Positions 7,395 to 16,190 are shown, numbered from the stretch's first letter. The stretch is DNA of 64,000 nucleotides from WHSW01 sp963705955 (GCA_963705955.1 CAVPLH010000003.1:1-64000), one strand, 5' to 3'. The notes: generated by a model from the sequence alone, not told the origin. Translations and numbers: made by a program.

Positions 7395-7421
7395 AGCGCT
7401 CTCCCACTGAGCTACGCGCCC
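7350..7421 (-). tRNA. tRNA-Val (anticodon CAC)
   Basis: 72 nt without encoded CCA. Acceptor GGGCGCG pairs with CGCGCCC, discriminator A; D-arm AGCTCAGTGGGAGAGC; anticodon stem CTCGC/GCGAG with loop TTCACAC giving CAC; T arm GCTGGTTCGAAACCAGC. Its 5' ten bases are also the last codons and the stop of the EamA transporter gene on the same strand. Confidence 0.95.
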
Positions 7422-8332
7422 TCGAGGCGCGATTCTAGATGCCGCTCGGCCGACGCCCTCTGTGGGGGTGCGGCGCTGCCGGAGCCGGGCTTGACCGCGG
7501 CTCCGCCCTCCTGGGAGCGCGCCAGAACGGCGACCCCGCCGAGCGCGGCGAGCAGTGAGGCGACCGTGGCGGCGATCGCCAGCGGCGCCTGGTGCAGCGA
7601 CTCCTGGAACAGCGTCGTGCCGATCACGACGCTGACGATCGGGTCGACCCCGATGCTGGTCGCGATCGCCGGCGCCAGGGCGCCGGTGCCGAGCGCGAGC
7701 TGGTTCAGGGTCATCGAGATGTAGCCGACGACGATCAGCGCGTAGACGTGCCAGTGCTTGAAGATCTCGAGCGCTCCGTCGTTGACCTGGTCGGCCGCTG
7801 CCTTGGTCAGCGCGGCGGTGAGCGCGAACAGGACACCGGTTGCGATCCCGAGCATCGCCGCCTTGCGGCTCGGTGACCGGCCGGCAGAGAAGAGCACCAG
7901 CGGCACGACGACCACGGCCATCGCCGCGCCGGTGATCAGCCACTCGCCGAGCGGCGCGTCGTCGCGACCACCCGACGGGTCGGCGACCGTCAGGAAGACG
8001 ATCAGGGCCACGGTGACCACCAGGGCCGCGCCGATGTCGATGCGGCGAACGCGCTGACCGGTGAGCCTGGCGCCGAGCGGCAGCGCGAAGACGACGCTCG
8101 ACACGAGCAGCGGCTGGACGACCGCGATCCGCCCGATCGTCAGCGCGATCGCCTGGAGGACGAAGCCGAGCGCGTCCGCCGCGATTCCCGCCAACCAGAC
8201 GGGCCGCCGTGCCAGGCGCAGCAGCAGGCCGGTGGCCGAGCCGCCCGACGGCTCCGCCATCCCCGCCTTCTGCAGCAGGACGGTGCCGAGCGCGAAGACG
8301 AGTGCCGCGAGGAGCGCGAGGACGACATCCAC
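7412..8332 (-). CDS. EamA/DMT superfamily transporter
   Basis: 306 aa with about ten hydrophobic helices and the two-repeat layout of drug/metabolite transporters. N-terminal MDVVLALLAALVFALGTVLL and a mid-protein charged break (VADPSGGRDDAPLGEW). The C-terminal 30 residues are hydrophilic. Likely exports or imports a small metabolite; substrate unknown. The stop codon TAG is bases 8-10 of the downstream tRNA-Val, so the mRNA must be processed at the tRNA 5' end or the tRNA is co-transcribed. A C-terminus made from tRNA sequence is unusual, but the rest of the family fold is complete. Confidence 0.85.
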   Translation of the reverse strand: MDVVLALLAALVFALGTVLLQKAGMAEPSGGSATGLLLRLARRPVWLAGIAADALGFVLQAIALTIGRIAVVQPLLVSSVVFALPLGARLTGQRVRRIDIGAALVVTVALIVFLTVADPSGGRDDAPLGEWLITGAAMAVVVVPLVLFSAGRSPSRKAAMLGIATGVLFALTAALTKAAADQVNDGALEIFKHWHVYALIVVGYISMTLNQLALGTGALAPAIATSIGVDPIVSVVIGTTLFQESLHQAPLAIAATVASLLAALGGVAVLARSQEGGAAVKPGSGSAAPPQRASAERHLESRLEGA

Positions 8333-8460
8333 GGCGCCCGAGCCTAACGGCCGCGCGGGGCGTCACCGGCCCGTTTTGCGGCGAGCTCGACGGCCCGCCC
8401 GGGTGAGGGCGCGGTGTTAGTCTGCGGCCGGCAGGTCGAGCGGGAGGAGCGAGGAGCTTG

Positions 8461-11043
8461 GTGGCAGTGAGGCATGGAGGCCCGATCAGGCGAGCCCGCT
8501 TCGTCGTCCTCGCGTCCCTGTTCGCGGTCGCCGTGATGCTCGGCGCGACGGCCACGGCCGGGGCGCGTCCCCACGGCCAGTCGACGAAGCCGAAGGCGAC
8601 CGTCAAGCTCGCCGAGAAGTGGAAGTCGCAGGCGAAGCTGATCGCCGCGGGCAACGTCAAGGTGAAGGCGAAGGCGACCAAGCATCGGAAGGTGCTGCTC
8701 AAGGTCGTCGCTCATCAGGGCGGCAACGCGACGCGGATCACCGACCGCGCCAGGGTCTGGCTGAGGGTCCAGGGCGAGCGGCGCGACCGCACGCGAAGTC
8801 GACCAAGGCTGCCCCTGACCGAGATCGGATCGGGCATGGTGCAGAGCTGCATCGCGACCAAGCTCGAGGCGGTCGCGAAGACGAAGCAGGGTGGCCTCAC
8901 GCTCGCCAGATCGAAGGCGAAGCTCGCCCGCGACCCGGCACTCTGCGACGGGTCGACGCCACGCGGCGTCGACTTCTCGACCGCCGACCGCTGCGACTTC
9001 ATCACCGAACCGGGCTCCGAGTGCCTGTTCCCCTACCCGAATGACTACTTCACCCGCAAGGACGCCGGCACCGACACCGGGCTGCGGTTGAACCTCCAGG
9101 AGGCTTCGACCCCGCAGAACAACAAGGGCAAGCACGTCGACCCGGGCCCGATCAACACCAGCGACGGGTTCAGCCCCGGCGCTCCGATCGTCATCCACAT
9201 CCCGGGCATGGACACGCCGCAGGCGTTCGCGAACACCGGCGCGGCGCCGATCACGCACATGGGCTCCTACGCCGACCCGGCGCAGCCGATCGTCCTGATC
9301 GACGCGGCGACCGGGCAGCGACAGCTGATCTGGTCGGAGCTCGACGCCAACGCGACCAGCCCCGGCGAGACCGATCTGCTGATCCACCCGGGCGTCAACC
9401 TCCGCGACGGCCACCGTTACATCGTCGCGCTGCGCAACCTGAAGGATTCCGCCGGCGCGACGATCCCGGCGCCGGCCGGCTTCCGGCTCTATCGCGACCG
9501 GATCCCGACGAACATCGACCTGGTCGAGCAGCGCCGCGCTCACTACGAGGAGCTGTTCGGGACGCTGAACGCCGCCGGGATCGAGCGGCAGAGCCTCTAT
9601 CTGGCCTGGGACTTCACGGTCGCCTCGACCCGCAACCTCTCCGAACGGATGCTGTCGATCCGCGACGACGCCCTCGCCCAGCTCGGCGACACGACGCCGG
9701 GAGACGGGATCGTCCAGGGCCACGCGCCCGATTACACGATCACCAACGTCACCGACTTCCCGCTCTCGCCGGTGCCGACCGACGGCCACGGCGTCGAGAA
9801 CATCCGCGAGGTCACGGGTACCTACACGGTCCCCTGCTACCTGAACCAGACGGCGTGTCCGCCCGGCTCGCGCTACGAGCTCGGCAGCGACGGGCTCCCG
9901 CAGCGCATCCCCGGCAACACGATGCAGGCCCGCTTCACCTGCAACATCCCGCGCTCCGCGGTCGAGGACGGCGGGGGCGGCGTGCCGGTCGTCGCTCAGC
10001 CGGCGCGACCGTCGATGTACGGGCACGGCCTGTTCGGCGATTACACCGAGGTGCACACCGGGAACGTCCGCCAGCTCGGGACCGAGAACAACGTGATCAC
10101 CTGCGCCACCGACTGGATCGGGATGTCGGAGGACGACGTGATACCGGTCGCCGTCCCGGCGCTCCAGGATCTGTCGAACTTCTCGCCCCTGACCGACCGC
10201 CTGCAGCAGGGGTTCCTCAACTTCATCTACCTCGGCCGGCTGCTCAACCAGCCCGGCGGCTTCGCATCCGACCCGGCGTTTCGGTTCGGCGGCGAGTCGG
10301 CCCTCGATACCAGTCACGTCTTCTATTACGGCAACAGCCAGGGCGGGATCGCCGGCGGGGCGCTGACCGCGGTCGAGCCCGACGTCACCCGCTCGGTCCT
10401 CTACGTGCCGGGGATGAACTACTCGCTGCTGCTCACCCGCAGCGTCGACTTCGAGGACTACGCGCTGATCCTCTACCCGTCCTACCCGGACGAGGGACAG
10501 CGGCCGCTGCTGCTCTCGATGATCCAGTCGATGTGGGACCGCGGAGAGCCGAGCGGCTACGCGAGCCACATGACCACCGACCCGCTCCCCGGGACGCCGG
10601 CGCACAAGGTGCTGATCGAGATGTCCTACGGCGACCATCAGGTCGCCAACGTCGCGACGGAGGCCGAGGCGAGGACGATCGGCGCCCCGCTTCGCCAGCC
10701 GGCGCTCGACGCCAACCGGCTTCCCCCGGGCTTCGAGCAGCCGTTCTTCGGGCTGCCGACGCTCGGCGACCTCGGCGGCGAAGCGGCGAACGGCAGCGGC
10801 ATGTTCGTCTGGGACATCGGGCCGAAGCGCGACGAGGGCGGAACGATCTTCGGCACCGACCCGCCGCCGATCACGAATACCGCTCCGAACGACTCGTTCG
10901 GGGTCGACCCCCACGACACGGTGATCGAGGAGTCGCCCCTGATCCGCGCCCAGATCGCGAACTTCATCAAGCCGGACGGGAAGATCACCGATCCATGCTC
11001 GAGCCACCCGTGCTACGCGGCGGGGTGGATGGGCGCCCCCTAG
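8461..11043 (+). CDS. Large secreted alpha/beta-hydrolase-like protein
   Basis: About 860 aa. The start is ambiguous between TTG 8458, GTG 8461 and GTG 8467; GTG 8461 lies four bases after GAGGAG. Sec signal peptide (VVLASLFAVAVMLGATATAGA). A Lys-rich region of about 100 residues follows, then a long extracellular domain with paired cysteines (CDFITEPGSEC). The C-terminal half carries a nucleophile elbow FYYGNSQGGIAGG and a late SYGDHQVAN that can supply the catalytic His, as in secreted alpha/beta-hydrolases. Substrate unknown. The stretch near residues 95-120 (RVQGERRDRTRSRPRLPL) is atypically basic and could hide a compensated frameshift. Confidence 0.8.
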   Translation: MAVRHGGPIRRARFVVLASLFAVAVMLGATATAGARPHGQSTKPKATVKLAEKWKSQAKLIAAGNVKVKAKATKHRKVLLKVVAHQGGNATRITDRARVWLRVQGERRDRTRSRPRLPLTEIGSGMVQSCIATKLEAVAKTKQGGLTLARSKAKLARDPALCDGSTPRGVDFSTADRCDFITEPGSECLFPYPNDYFTRKDAGTDTGLRLNLQEASTPQNNKGKHVDPGPINTSDGFSPGAPIVIHIPGMDTPQAFANTGAAPITHMGSYADPAQPIVLIDAATGQRQLIWSELDANATSPGETDLLIHPGVNLRDGHRYIVALRNLKDSAGATIPAPAGFRLYRDRIPTNIDLVEQRRAHYEELFGTLNAAGIERQSLYLAWDFTVASTRNLSERMLSIRDDALAQLGDTTPGDGIVQGHAPDYTITNVTDFPLSPVPTDGHGVENIREVTGTYTVPCYLNQTACPPGSRYELGSDGLPQRIPGNTMQARFTCNIPRSAVEDGGGGVPVVAQPARPSMYGHGLFGDYTEVHTGNVRQLGTENNVITCATDWIGMSEDDVIPVAVPALQDLSNFSPLTDRLQQGFLNFIYLGRLLNQPGGFASDPAFRFGGESALDTSHVFYYGNSQGGIAGGALTAVEPDVTRSVLYVPGMNYSLLLTRSVDFEDYALILYPSYPDEGQRPLLLSMIQSMWDRGEPSGYASHMTTDPLPGTPAHKVLIEMSYGDHQVANVATEAEARTIGAPLRQPALDANRLPPGFEQPFFGLPTLGDLGGEAANGSGMFVWDIGPKRDEGGTIFGTDPPPITNTAPNDSFGVDPHDTVIEESPLIRAQIANFIKPDGKITDPCSSHPCYAAGWMGAP

Positions 11044-11082
11044 CGCCTGGCGCTCGGGTCCGGGGCGAGAGTCGCCGCCGGG

Positions 11083-11953
11083 TCAGCGCCTGAACTCGCG
11101 CCGCTCGGGAACCGGCGGCGCGATCGCGCCGAGCTTGCCGAGCCCGCCCGAGAAGTAGCCGCCCGGGCGTCCCCCGACGCCGCCCGAGGAGTGGTCGGAG
11201 CGGCTTCCCCGACCCCCGCCCGACCGGCTGCCGTGACGCCGGCCACCGTGACGGTCGCCCGACCCACCGCCGCGACGGCCCCCCGTCCGACCGCCGTGGT
11301 GTCCGCCGCCCCCGCCGCCGGAGTTCGCCTGTCCGCCCGCCGTCGGAGCGCCTCCCGATGGCGGCGGTGCCGCGGGCGGCGACGGCTCGGTCGGGACGTC
11401 GGTCGGCCGCGGACAGCGGATCGTGTAGACGGTCGCCGCCGGAACGCCGGGCCTGGTCACGCTGTGGCTCCACGAGAGGTGGAGATGGTTGCCGCGACCG
11501 TGCCCCGCATCGCCGTCGTAGCCGACCCAGCGAAACGGCGCGCGCGGCTCGTCCTGCACCGGCTCGGCCCATCTGGGCGAGCCGGGTGATGTCGGCCCAG
11601 GTCCCGCCGCGCTCGCGGTTCGGGACGATGTCGAGCGCGAGGCCGATCGGATGCTCGCCGTTGCGGGCGTGGATCGCGTCCAACGAGTAGCCGTCGGTGA
11701 TGTAGATCGGATAGTGCTTCGAGATCCAGTGGATGTCGGTCAACAGCCGGCGGTCGATCCGCTCGCCCTGGAATCCGGGAATCGGGACGAACCTGCCGCC
11801 GCCGACCGTCTGGCAGAGCCTGCCGTTGATCTTCGTGCTGATCATCGGTTTCGTGTGCGGCGCCGCGCCGGCGAGCGCCCCGAGGCCGAGGACCAGCGCG
11901 GTCGCGACCAGCAAGGCGGGCCCGAGGCGTACGGATGCAAGCCGGCTGCTCAT
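11083..11953 (-). pseudogene. M15-like D-Ala-D-Ala carboxypeptidase-type protein, frameshifted
   Basis: Signal peptide (LGPALLVATALVLGLGALAGA) followed by a peptidase-like domain: HPIGLALDIVPN (metal-binding His and Asp) in one frame, and PFRWVGYDGDAGHGRGNHLHLSW (the second metal His in HLH) in the next frame. The frames join if the extra base near 11572 is removed, giving ITRLAQ-WAEPVQDEPRAPF. The C-terminus is a long Gly/Ser/Arg tail. The family would act on cell-wall peptides outside the membrane. Either a real one-base insertion or an assembly indel; both halves still look under selection. Confidence 0.75.
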
Positions 11954-12042
11954 CGCCGCTTAGCCTGGCAGGCGAAGCCCGATCCATGTGAGAGGTGCCG
12001 TGCAGGCCTCCCGGGATCGCCGGCCGCGATACGATGCCGGTT

Positions 12043-12313
12043 GACCGTGCTAGGCGGGGAATTAGCGGCGCCCTGTACCCGCAATCCGCTCTAGCGGGGC
12101 CGAAAGCTCGTCTGAGGGACGTGGCCACCGGGGCCAGTACGTCGCGGGCGGTGTTGAAGGTCAGGTCCCGCGCAATGCGCGTCCGCGAATCAGGTCAGGT
12201 CCGGAAGGAAGCAGCCTTAAGCGGTAGCGGGCAAGTGCCGCGGACAAGCCTGACCCGAGCCAGCCACGACGGGAACGCCCGGGGACCACTCTCGAGGACG
12301 AGCCCGCACGGTC
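12043..12313 (+). ncRNA. ffs: Signal recognition particle RNA, large (Bacillus-like) type
   Basis: About 271 nt. The 5' part (GTGCTAGGCGGGGAATTAGCGGCGCCC and AATCCGCTCTAGCGGGGCCGAA) matches the Alu-domain consensus I know from Bacillus scRNA. The 3' half has the universal Ffh-binding hairpin (GTCAGGTCCGGAAGGAAGCAGCCTTAAG) near 12192-12219. The termini pair: GACCGTGC at 12043-12050 with GCACGGTC at 12306-12313. TTTGCTTTTT follows as a probable terminator. Located directly upstream of dnaX, a common synteny. Scaffolds Ffh and targets membrane proteins co-translationally. Confidence 0.92.
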
Positions 12314-12414
12314 TTTGCTTTTTCGGCTGCGCCCGCGGCCGCCGAATGTCGGGTGGCGGAGGCGAGATTCCGCCGGCGCGATGTCGTGGGAGCACTCATC
12401 TAGACTCGCCCGAG

Positions 12415-14100
12415 GTGACCGCCCAACCGTCTCTCTACCGCCGCCACCGCCCCCAGGCGTTCGACCAGGTGGTCGGCCAGGAGCACGTCGTCCGCACCCT
12501 CAGCAATGCCGTCGAGCGGGACCGCGTCCACCACGCCTACCTCTTCGTCGGCTCTCGCGGGACCGGCAAGACCTCGGTCGCGAAGATCCTCGCCCGCTCC
12601 TTGAACTGCGTCGACGGGCCGACCCTGACGCCGTGCGGGAAATGCGAGTCGTGCGTCGCGATCGCCGCCGGAACCTCGCTCGACGTGATCGAGATGGACG
12701 CAGCCTCGAACCGCTCGGTCGACGACATCCGCGACTTGCGCGACCGGGTCTCCTACCTGCCCGCGGCGGGCAACTGGAAGGTCTACATCCTCGATGAGGC
12801 GCACATGCTCACCCGGGAGGCGTGGAACGCCTTCTTGAAGACGCTCGAGGAGCCGCCGCCGAACACCGTCTTCATCCTCGCCACGACCGAGCCTCACAAG
12901 GTGATGCCGACGATCGTCGATCGCTGCCAGCGCTTCGACTTCCAGCGCCCCTCGCTGGAGCAGATCGCGGCGGTCGTCCGCCGGGTCTCCGACGCCGAGC
13001 GGATCGAGGTCTCGGATGGAGCCGTCGCGGCGATCGCCCGTTCGGCGGGCGGCAGCTTCCGCGACGCGCTCGGGACGCTCGACCAACTCGTCTCCTACGG
13101 GGGCAAGTCGGTGCGGACCGAGGACGTGCTCGCGGTGCTCGGGGTCGCGGACGCGGCGCTGATCCTCGCCGCGACCGACGCGATCGCCGAAGGGGACGGG
13201 CGCGCCGCGCTACTGGCAAGCGAGCAGCTCGCGACCTCGGGCCATGACGTGACGCAGTTCGCCCGCGACCTGCTCGCCCATCTTCGTCAGCTCGTCGTGA
13301 TCCGCACCGTCGGCGAGCCGCCGCCCGCGTTCACGGTTACCGCCGCCGACCCGGAGCGCCTCCGCGCGCAGGCCGAGTCGATCTCCGAGCTGACGCTGGG
13401 CCGGGCGATCGACACGATCTCGGCGGCGCTGGCGGCGATCCGCGAGGGCGACGAGCCGCGGATGACGGTCGAGCTGGCCCTGCTGCGCGCCGCCCGGCCG
13501 CAGCTCGATCCCTCGCGCGAGGCCCTGCTCGAGCGCCTCGAGCGGCTCGAGGCAAGGCTCGGCGGTGACGGCGGGGCCCCGCAGCGCCCGTCCACACCGG
13601 ATCCGCCACCGGCGGAGGCGGACGGCGATCGCGACGCCGCCGAGGCTGGAGATGAATCGGCGCCGCAAGGCCCCGCGACGAGGTCGGAAGGTGTCGGTCT
13701 CGAGAAGCTCGCCGGGCTCTGGCCCGCCGTGATCGACCAGGTCCGCCAGTCGGGGTCGGAGCTTCTCTCGCACGTGCTCGCGGCGGCGCGGCCGGTCGCG
13801 GTCGACGTCGAGGACGCGGTGCTCGAGATCGGCTTTCCGCCCTCGGCGGCGTTCAACAAGCGAAAGGCCGAGGCGACCGAGGCCCGCGACCGGGTCGCCG
13901 ACGCCCTGAAGACGATCGTCGGCGAGCCGCTGCGGCCCGTCTACGTGCTGCTCGACTCAGAGCAGGAGGCGGAGATCCCGCAGGAGGCCGCGCTCAGCGA
14001 GGATGAGCTGATCGACCTCGTACGCAGCGAGTTCGACGCCGAGGAGTACCACGCCGAGCCCGTCGATGGCGAGGCCGAGGCCAAGGAGGCAGGAGCATGA
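12415..14100 (+). CDS. dnaX: DNA polymerase III subunit gamma/tau
   Basis: Clamp-loader ATPase of the replisome. Start chosen at GTG (MTAQPSLYRRHRPQAFDQVV); the frame stays open upstream through the SRP RNA but is not coding there. 561 aa. Walker A GSRGTGKTS at 46-54, zinc-binding C65, C74, C77, C80 (CGKCESC), Walker B LDEAH near 124, then an acidic Pro-rich linker (about 390-440) and a C-terminal polymerase-binding-type domain. Followed by ybaB with a 4-bp overlap and then recR, the usual dnaX-ybaB-recR recombination/replication cluster. Confidence 0.97.
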   Translation: MTAQPSLYRRHRPQAFDQVVGQEHVVRTLSNAVERDRVHHAYLFVGSRGTGKTSVAKILARSLNCVDGPTLTPCGKCESCVAIAAGTSLDVIEMDAASNRSVDDIRDLRDRVSYLPAAGNWKVYILDEAHMLTREAWNAFLKTLEEPPPNTVFILATTEPHKVMPTIVDRCQRFDFQRPSLEQIAAVVRRVSDAERIEVSDGAVAAIARSAGGSFRDALGTLDQLVSYGGKSVRTEDVLAVLGVADAALILAATDAIAEGDGRAALLASEQLATSGHDVTQFARDLLAHLRQLVVIRTVGEPPPAFTVTAADPERLRAQAESISELTLGRAIDTISAALAAIREGDEPRMTVELALLRAARPQLDPSREALLERLERLEARLGGDGGAPQRPSTPDPPPAEADGDRDAAEAGDESAPQGPATRSEGVGLEKLAGLWPAVIDQVRQSGSELLSHVLAAARPVAVDVEDAVLEIGFPPSAAFNKRKAEATEARDRVADALKTIVGEPLRPVYVLLDSEQEAEIPQEAALSEDELIDLVRSEFDAEEYHAEPVDGEAEAKEAGA

Positions 14101-14450
14101 CCAGACTTCCACAGGGCGCGGGCGGGTTCGACATCAACTCGCTGATGAAGCAGGCCCAGCAGATGCAGGCCGAGATGGCGGAGGCGCAGGAGAAGCTCAA
14201 GGACGAGGTCGTCGAGGCGAGCGCCGGGGGCGGCATCGTGAAGGTGAAGATGAGCGGCGACATACGCCTGCTCGAGATCGCGATCGATCCCGAGGCGATC
14301 GACCCGGAGGATGCCGAGCTGCTTCAGGACATGGTCCTCGCCGCAGTCAACGAGGCGATCCGCTCGGCCCAGGAGCTCGCCGCGAGCAAGATGGGCGGCG
14401 TCGCCGGGCTCGGTGGCGGCGCCGGCGGCCTCGGCCTGCCGGGCCTCTAG
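14097..14450 (+). CDS. ybaB: YbaB/EbfC family nucleoid-associated protein
   Basis: 117 aa, normal for the family, which forms tweezer-like dimers that bind DNA. Starts in an ATGA overlap with dnaX. Signature MKQAQQMQAEMAEAQEKLKD then VEASAGGGIVKVKMSGD and an acidic LEIAIDPEAIDPEDAELLQD, ending in a Gly-rich tail. Overlaps the convergent GNAT gene by 4 bp. Encoded between dnaX and recR. Confidence 0.95.
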   Translation: MTRLPQGAGGFDINSLMKQAQQMQAEMAEAQEKLKDEVVEASAGGGIVKVKMSGDIRLLEIAIDPEAIDPEDAELLQDMVLAAVNEAIRSAQELAASKMGGVAGLGGGAGGLGLPGL

Positions 14451-14917
14451 GGAGCGGCGTCCCGCTCGACCACGAGCGCCATCCCGATCTCGCCGGGAGC
14501 GGTGTCGCGAAACCCGTACCGCCGGTAGAGCTCCCGACCGGGTGGGTCGGCCAGCAGCGAGACGTAGGCGCCGGCGGGGGCCTGGCGACGAAGCCGGTCG
14601 AGCAGGCGCTCGAGAATCGCGGCGCCGATCCCACGTCGCTGGTGCTCGGGGAGCACCGCCATGTCGACGACCTGGAAGAAGCAGCCGTCGTCGCCGATCA
14701 CCCTGCCCATCCCGACGGCGGCCCCGTCGGCGCTGCGGACGACTACCGCCGCCCAGCTGTTCGCCAGCCCGCGCTCCGCCGCGGCGCGCGACTTCGGCGA
14801 GAGCCCGGCCGCGAGGCGCAGGCGCCGGTACTCGTCGACCGAGGGAGCCTCGTCGATCAGCTCGTAGCCGGTCAGAAGCGGTCCGCCACGCGCGTTGATG
14901 GTACGGTCGCTCGCCAC
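14447..14917 (-). CDS. GNAT family N-acetyltransferase
   Basis: 156 aa. The acetyl-CoA-binding motif A is clear: VVDMAVLPEHQRRGIGAAIL with the R/Q-x-x-G-x-G/A pyrophosphate loop (QRRGIG). Also the motif-B region (AYVSLLADPPGRELYRRYGF) typical of small-molecule or peptide acetyltransferases. Acceptor substrate unknown. Convergent with ybaB (4-bp overlap) and divergent from recR; it sits between them as an inserted unit in the otherwise conserved dnaX-ybaB-recR order. Confidence 0.9.
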   Translation of the reverse strand: MASDRTINARGGPLLTGYELIDEAPSVDEYRRLRLAAGLSPKSRAAAERGLANSWAAVVVRSADGAAVGMGRVIGDDGCFFQVVDMAVLPEHQRRGIGAAILERLLDRLRRQAPAGAYVSLLADPPGRELYRRYGFRDTAPGEIGMALVVERDAAP

Positions 14918-15012
14918 CAGCGCTCGTCAGACGATCAAGGGGGTTCGCCCACGATGCCGCCCCAGAACCCACCGTCGCCGCCGTCGCCGTCGCGCTCGCT
15001 AGGTTCATTGGC

Positions 15013-15609
15013 GTGTATCCGGCTCCGATCAACCGACTGGTCACCGAGCTCGCGAAGCTGCCCGGCATCGGCCAGCGGACCGCGCAGCGGCTCGCTTTTC
15101 ACATCCTGCGCTCCGAGGACGCCGAGGCGACGGCGCTCGCCGATGCGATCCGTGAGGTGAAGGAGAAGGTCGGCCTCTGCGAGGTCTGCTTCAACCTCGC
15201 CGAGGGAGAGCTCTGCGAGGTCTGCTCCGATCAGCGCCGCGACCGGTCACTGATCTGCGTCGTCGAGCAGCCCGCTGACGTGATCCCGATCGAGCGCACC
15301 CACGAGTACCGCGGCCTCTACCACGTGCTCGGCGGAGCGCTGTCGCCGATCGACGGGATCGACCCAGAGGATCTGCGGATCGCCGAGCTCGTCGATCGCG
15401 TCACCGGCGGCGAGGTGCAGGAGGTCGTGCTGGCGACCAACCCGACGACCACCGGCGAGGCGACCGCGCACCACGTCGCCGACCTGCTGCGCGGCCGGGT
15501 CGCGATCACCCGTCTGGCCAGCGGCCTGCCCGTGGGCGCCGACCTCGAGCACGCCGACGAGGTGACGCTCGGGCGCGCCTTCGCCGGTCGCCTCTCGGTC
15601 GACGGTTGA
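15013..15609 (+). CDS. recR: Recombination mediator RecR
   Basis: 198 aa, standard length. GTG start (MYPAPINRLVTELAKLPGIG). N-terminal helix-hairpin-helix (KLPGIGQRTAQRLAFHIL), zinc finger C56, C59, C68, C71 (CEVC...CEVC), then a Toprim domain with VVEQPADVIPIERTHEYRGLYHVLGG and a C-terminal Walker-B-like region. Works with RecF/RecO to load RecA at gaps. Downstream of dnaX-ybaB, separated by a reversed GNAT gene. Confidence 0.97.
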   Translation: MYPAPINRLVTELAKLPGIGQRTAQRLAFHILRSEDAEATALADAIREVKEKVGLCEVCFNLAEGELCEVCSDQRRDRSLICVVEQPADVIPIERTHEYRGLYHVLGGALSPIDGIDPEDLRIAELVDRVTGGEVQEVVLATNPTTTGEATAHHVADLLRGRVAITRLASGLPVGADLEHADEVTLGRAFAGRLSVDG

Positions 15610-15618
15610 GCCCGTCGA

Positions 15619-16190
15619 TCAGTAGCCGTAGCTGCTGTTGCCGCCCGAGCCCGACGAGGTCGTCGTCGAAGGGGTGGTTGCCGAGCTGCCGGCCGCGCCG
15701 CCCGCGCTGACGACGTGCCAGGTAAAGCTCTGGCCGCCGAAGCTGTCCATGACGCCGTCGCCGGTTGCCTGGCCGGGGCCCGGGTCCTCGGTGAAGGTGT
15801 AGAGCGGGGCTCCGTCGAGCGTCACCTGGGTCGAGCCGTCGGGGCGCTTGACCGTCCCGAGCTTGCCCGAGACCCCGGAGGCTGCGGTGAGCTGGCCGCC
15901 GCTCGCCATCAGCGGCTTCCAGATCGCCTCGCACTCGCCGACGCAGAGGATCTTCCCGTTCGACTCCTGGTCGGGGCGTATAGAGGGCGTCGCCCTTCGA
16001 GTCGACGAGCACCTGGCCCGAGCCCGAGATCGTCGCGACGCCGACGGTCCCGCCGGATGCGCTCGCGGTGGTCGCCGCGGTCGAGCTGGTCGAGTCCGCT
16101 GTTGTTGGACCCGCCGCAGGCGGAGAGTCCGAGCACCGCGACGATCCCGATTGACATGAGGAGCTTCGATCCTTTGGTAAATGTGTTCAT
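15619..16190 (-). pseudogene. Lipoprotein with secreted repeat (PF03640-type), two frameshifts
   Basis: N-terminus MNTFTKGSKLLMSIGIVAVLGLSACGG is a lipoprotein signal with lipobox LSAC. Downstream, two copies of the LVDSKGDALYTP / TLDGAPLYTFTEDPGPGQATG repeat, with CVGECEAIWKPL, are split over three frames. They rejoin by removing one base near 16097 (CC run) and one in the G4 run at 15973-15976, giving DSTSSTAATTASASGG and LYTP-DQESNGKIL. The intact family comprises small exported lipoproteins of unknown function. The conserved sequence between breaks suggests either very recent decay or sequencing errors. Confidence 0.75.

Noticed and set aside
8344..11007. 887-codon open frame antisense to the secreted hydrolase gene
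   Set aside because: Arg/Val/Gly-biased shadow of a GC-rich gene in the opposite strand; the plus strand has the signal peptide and hydrolase motifs.
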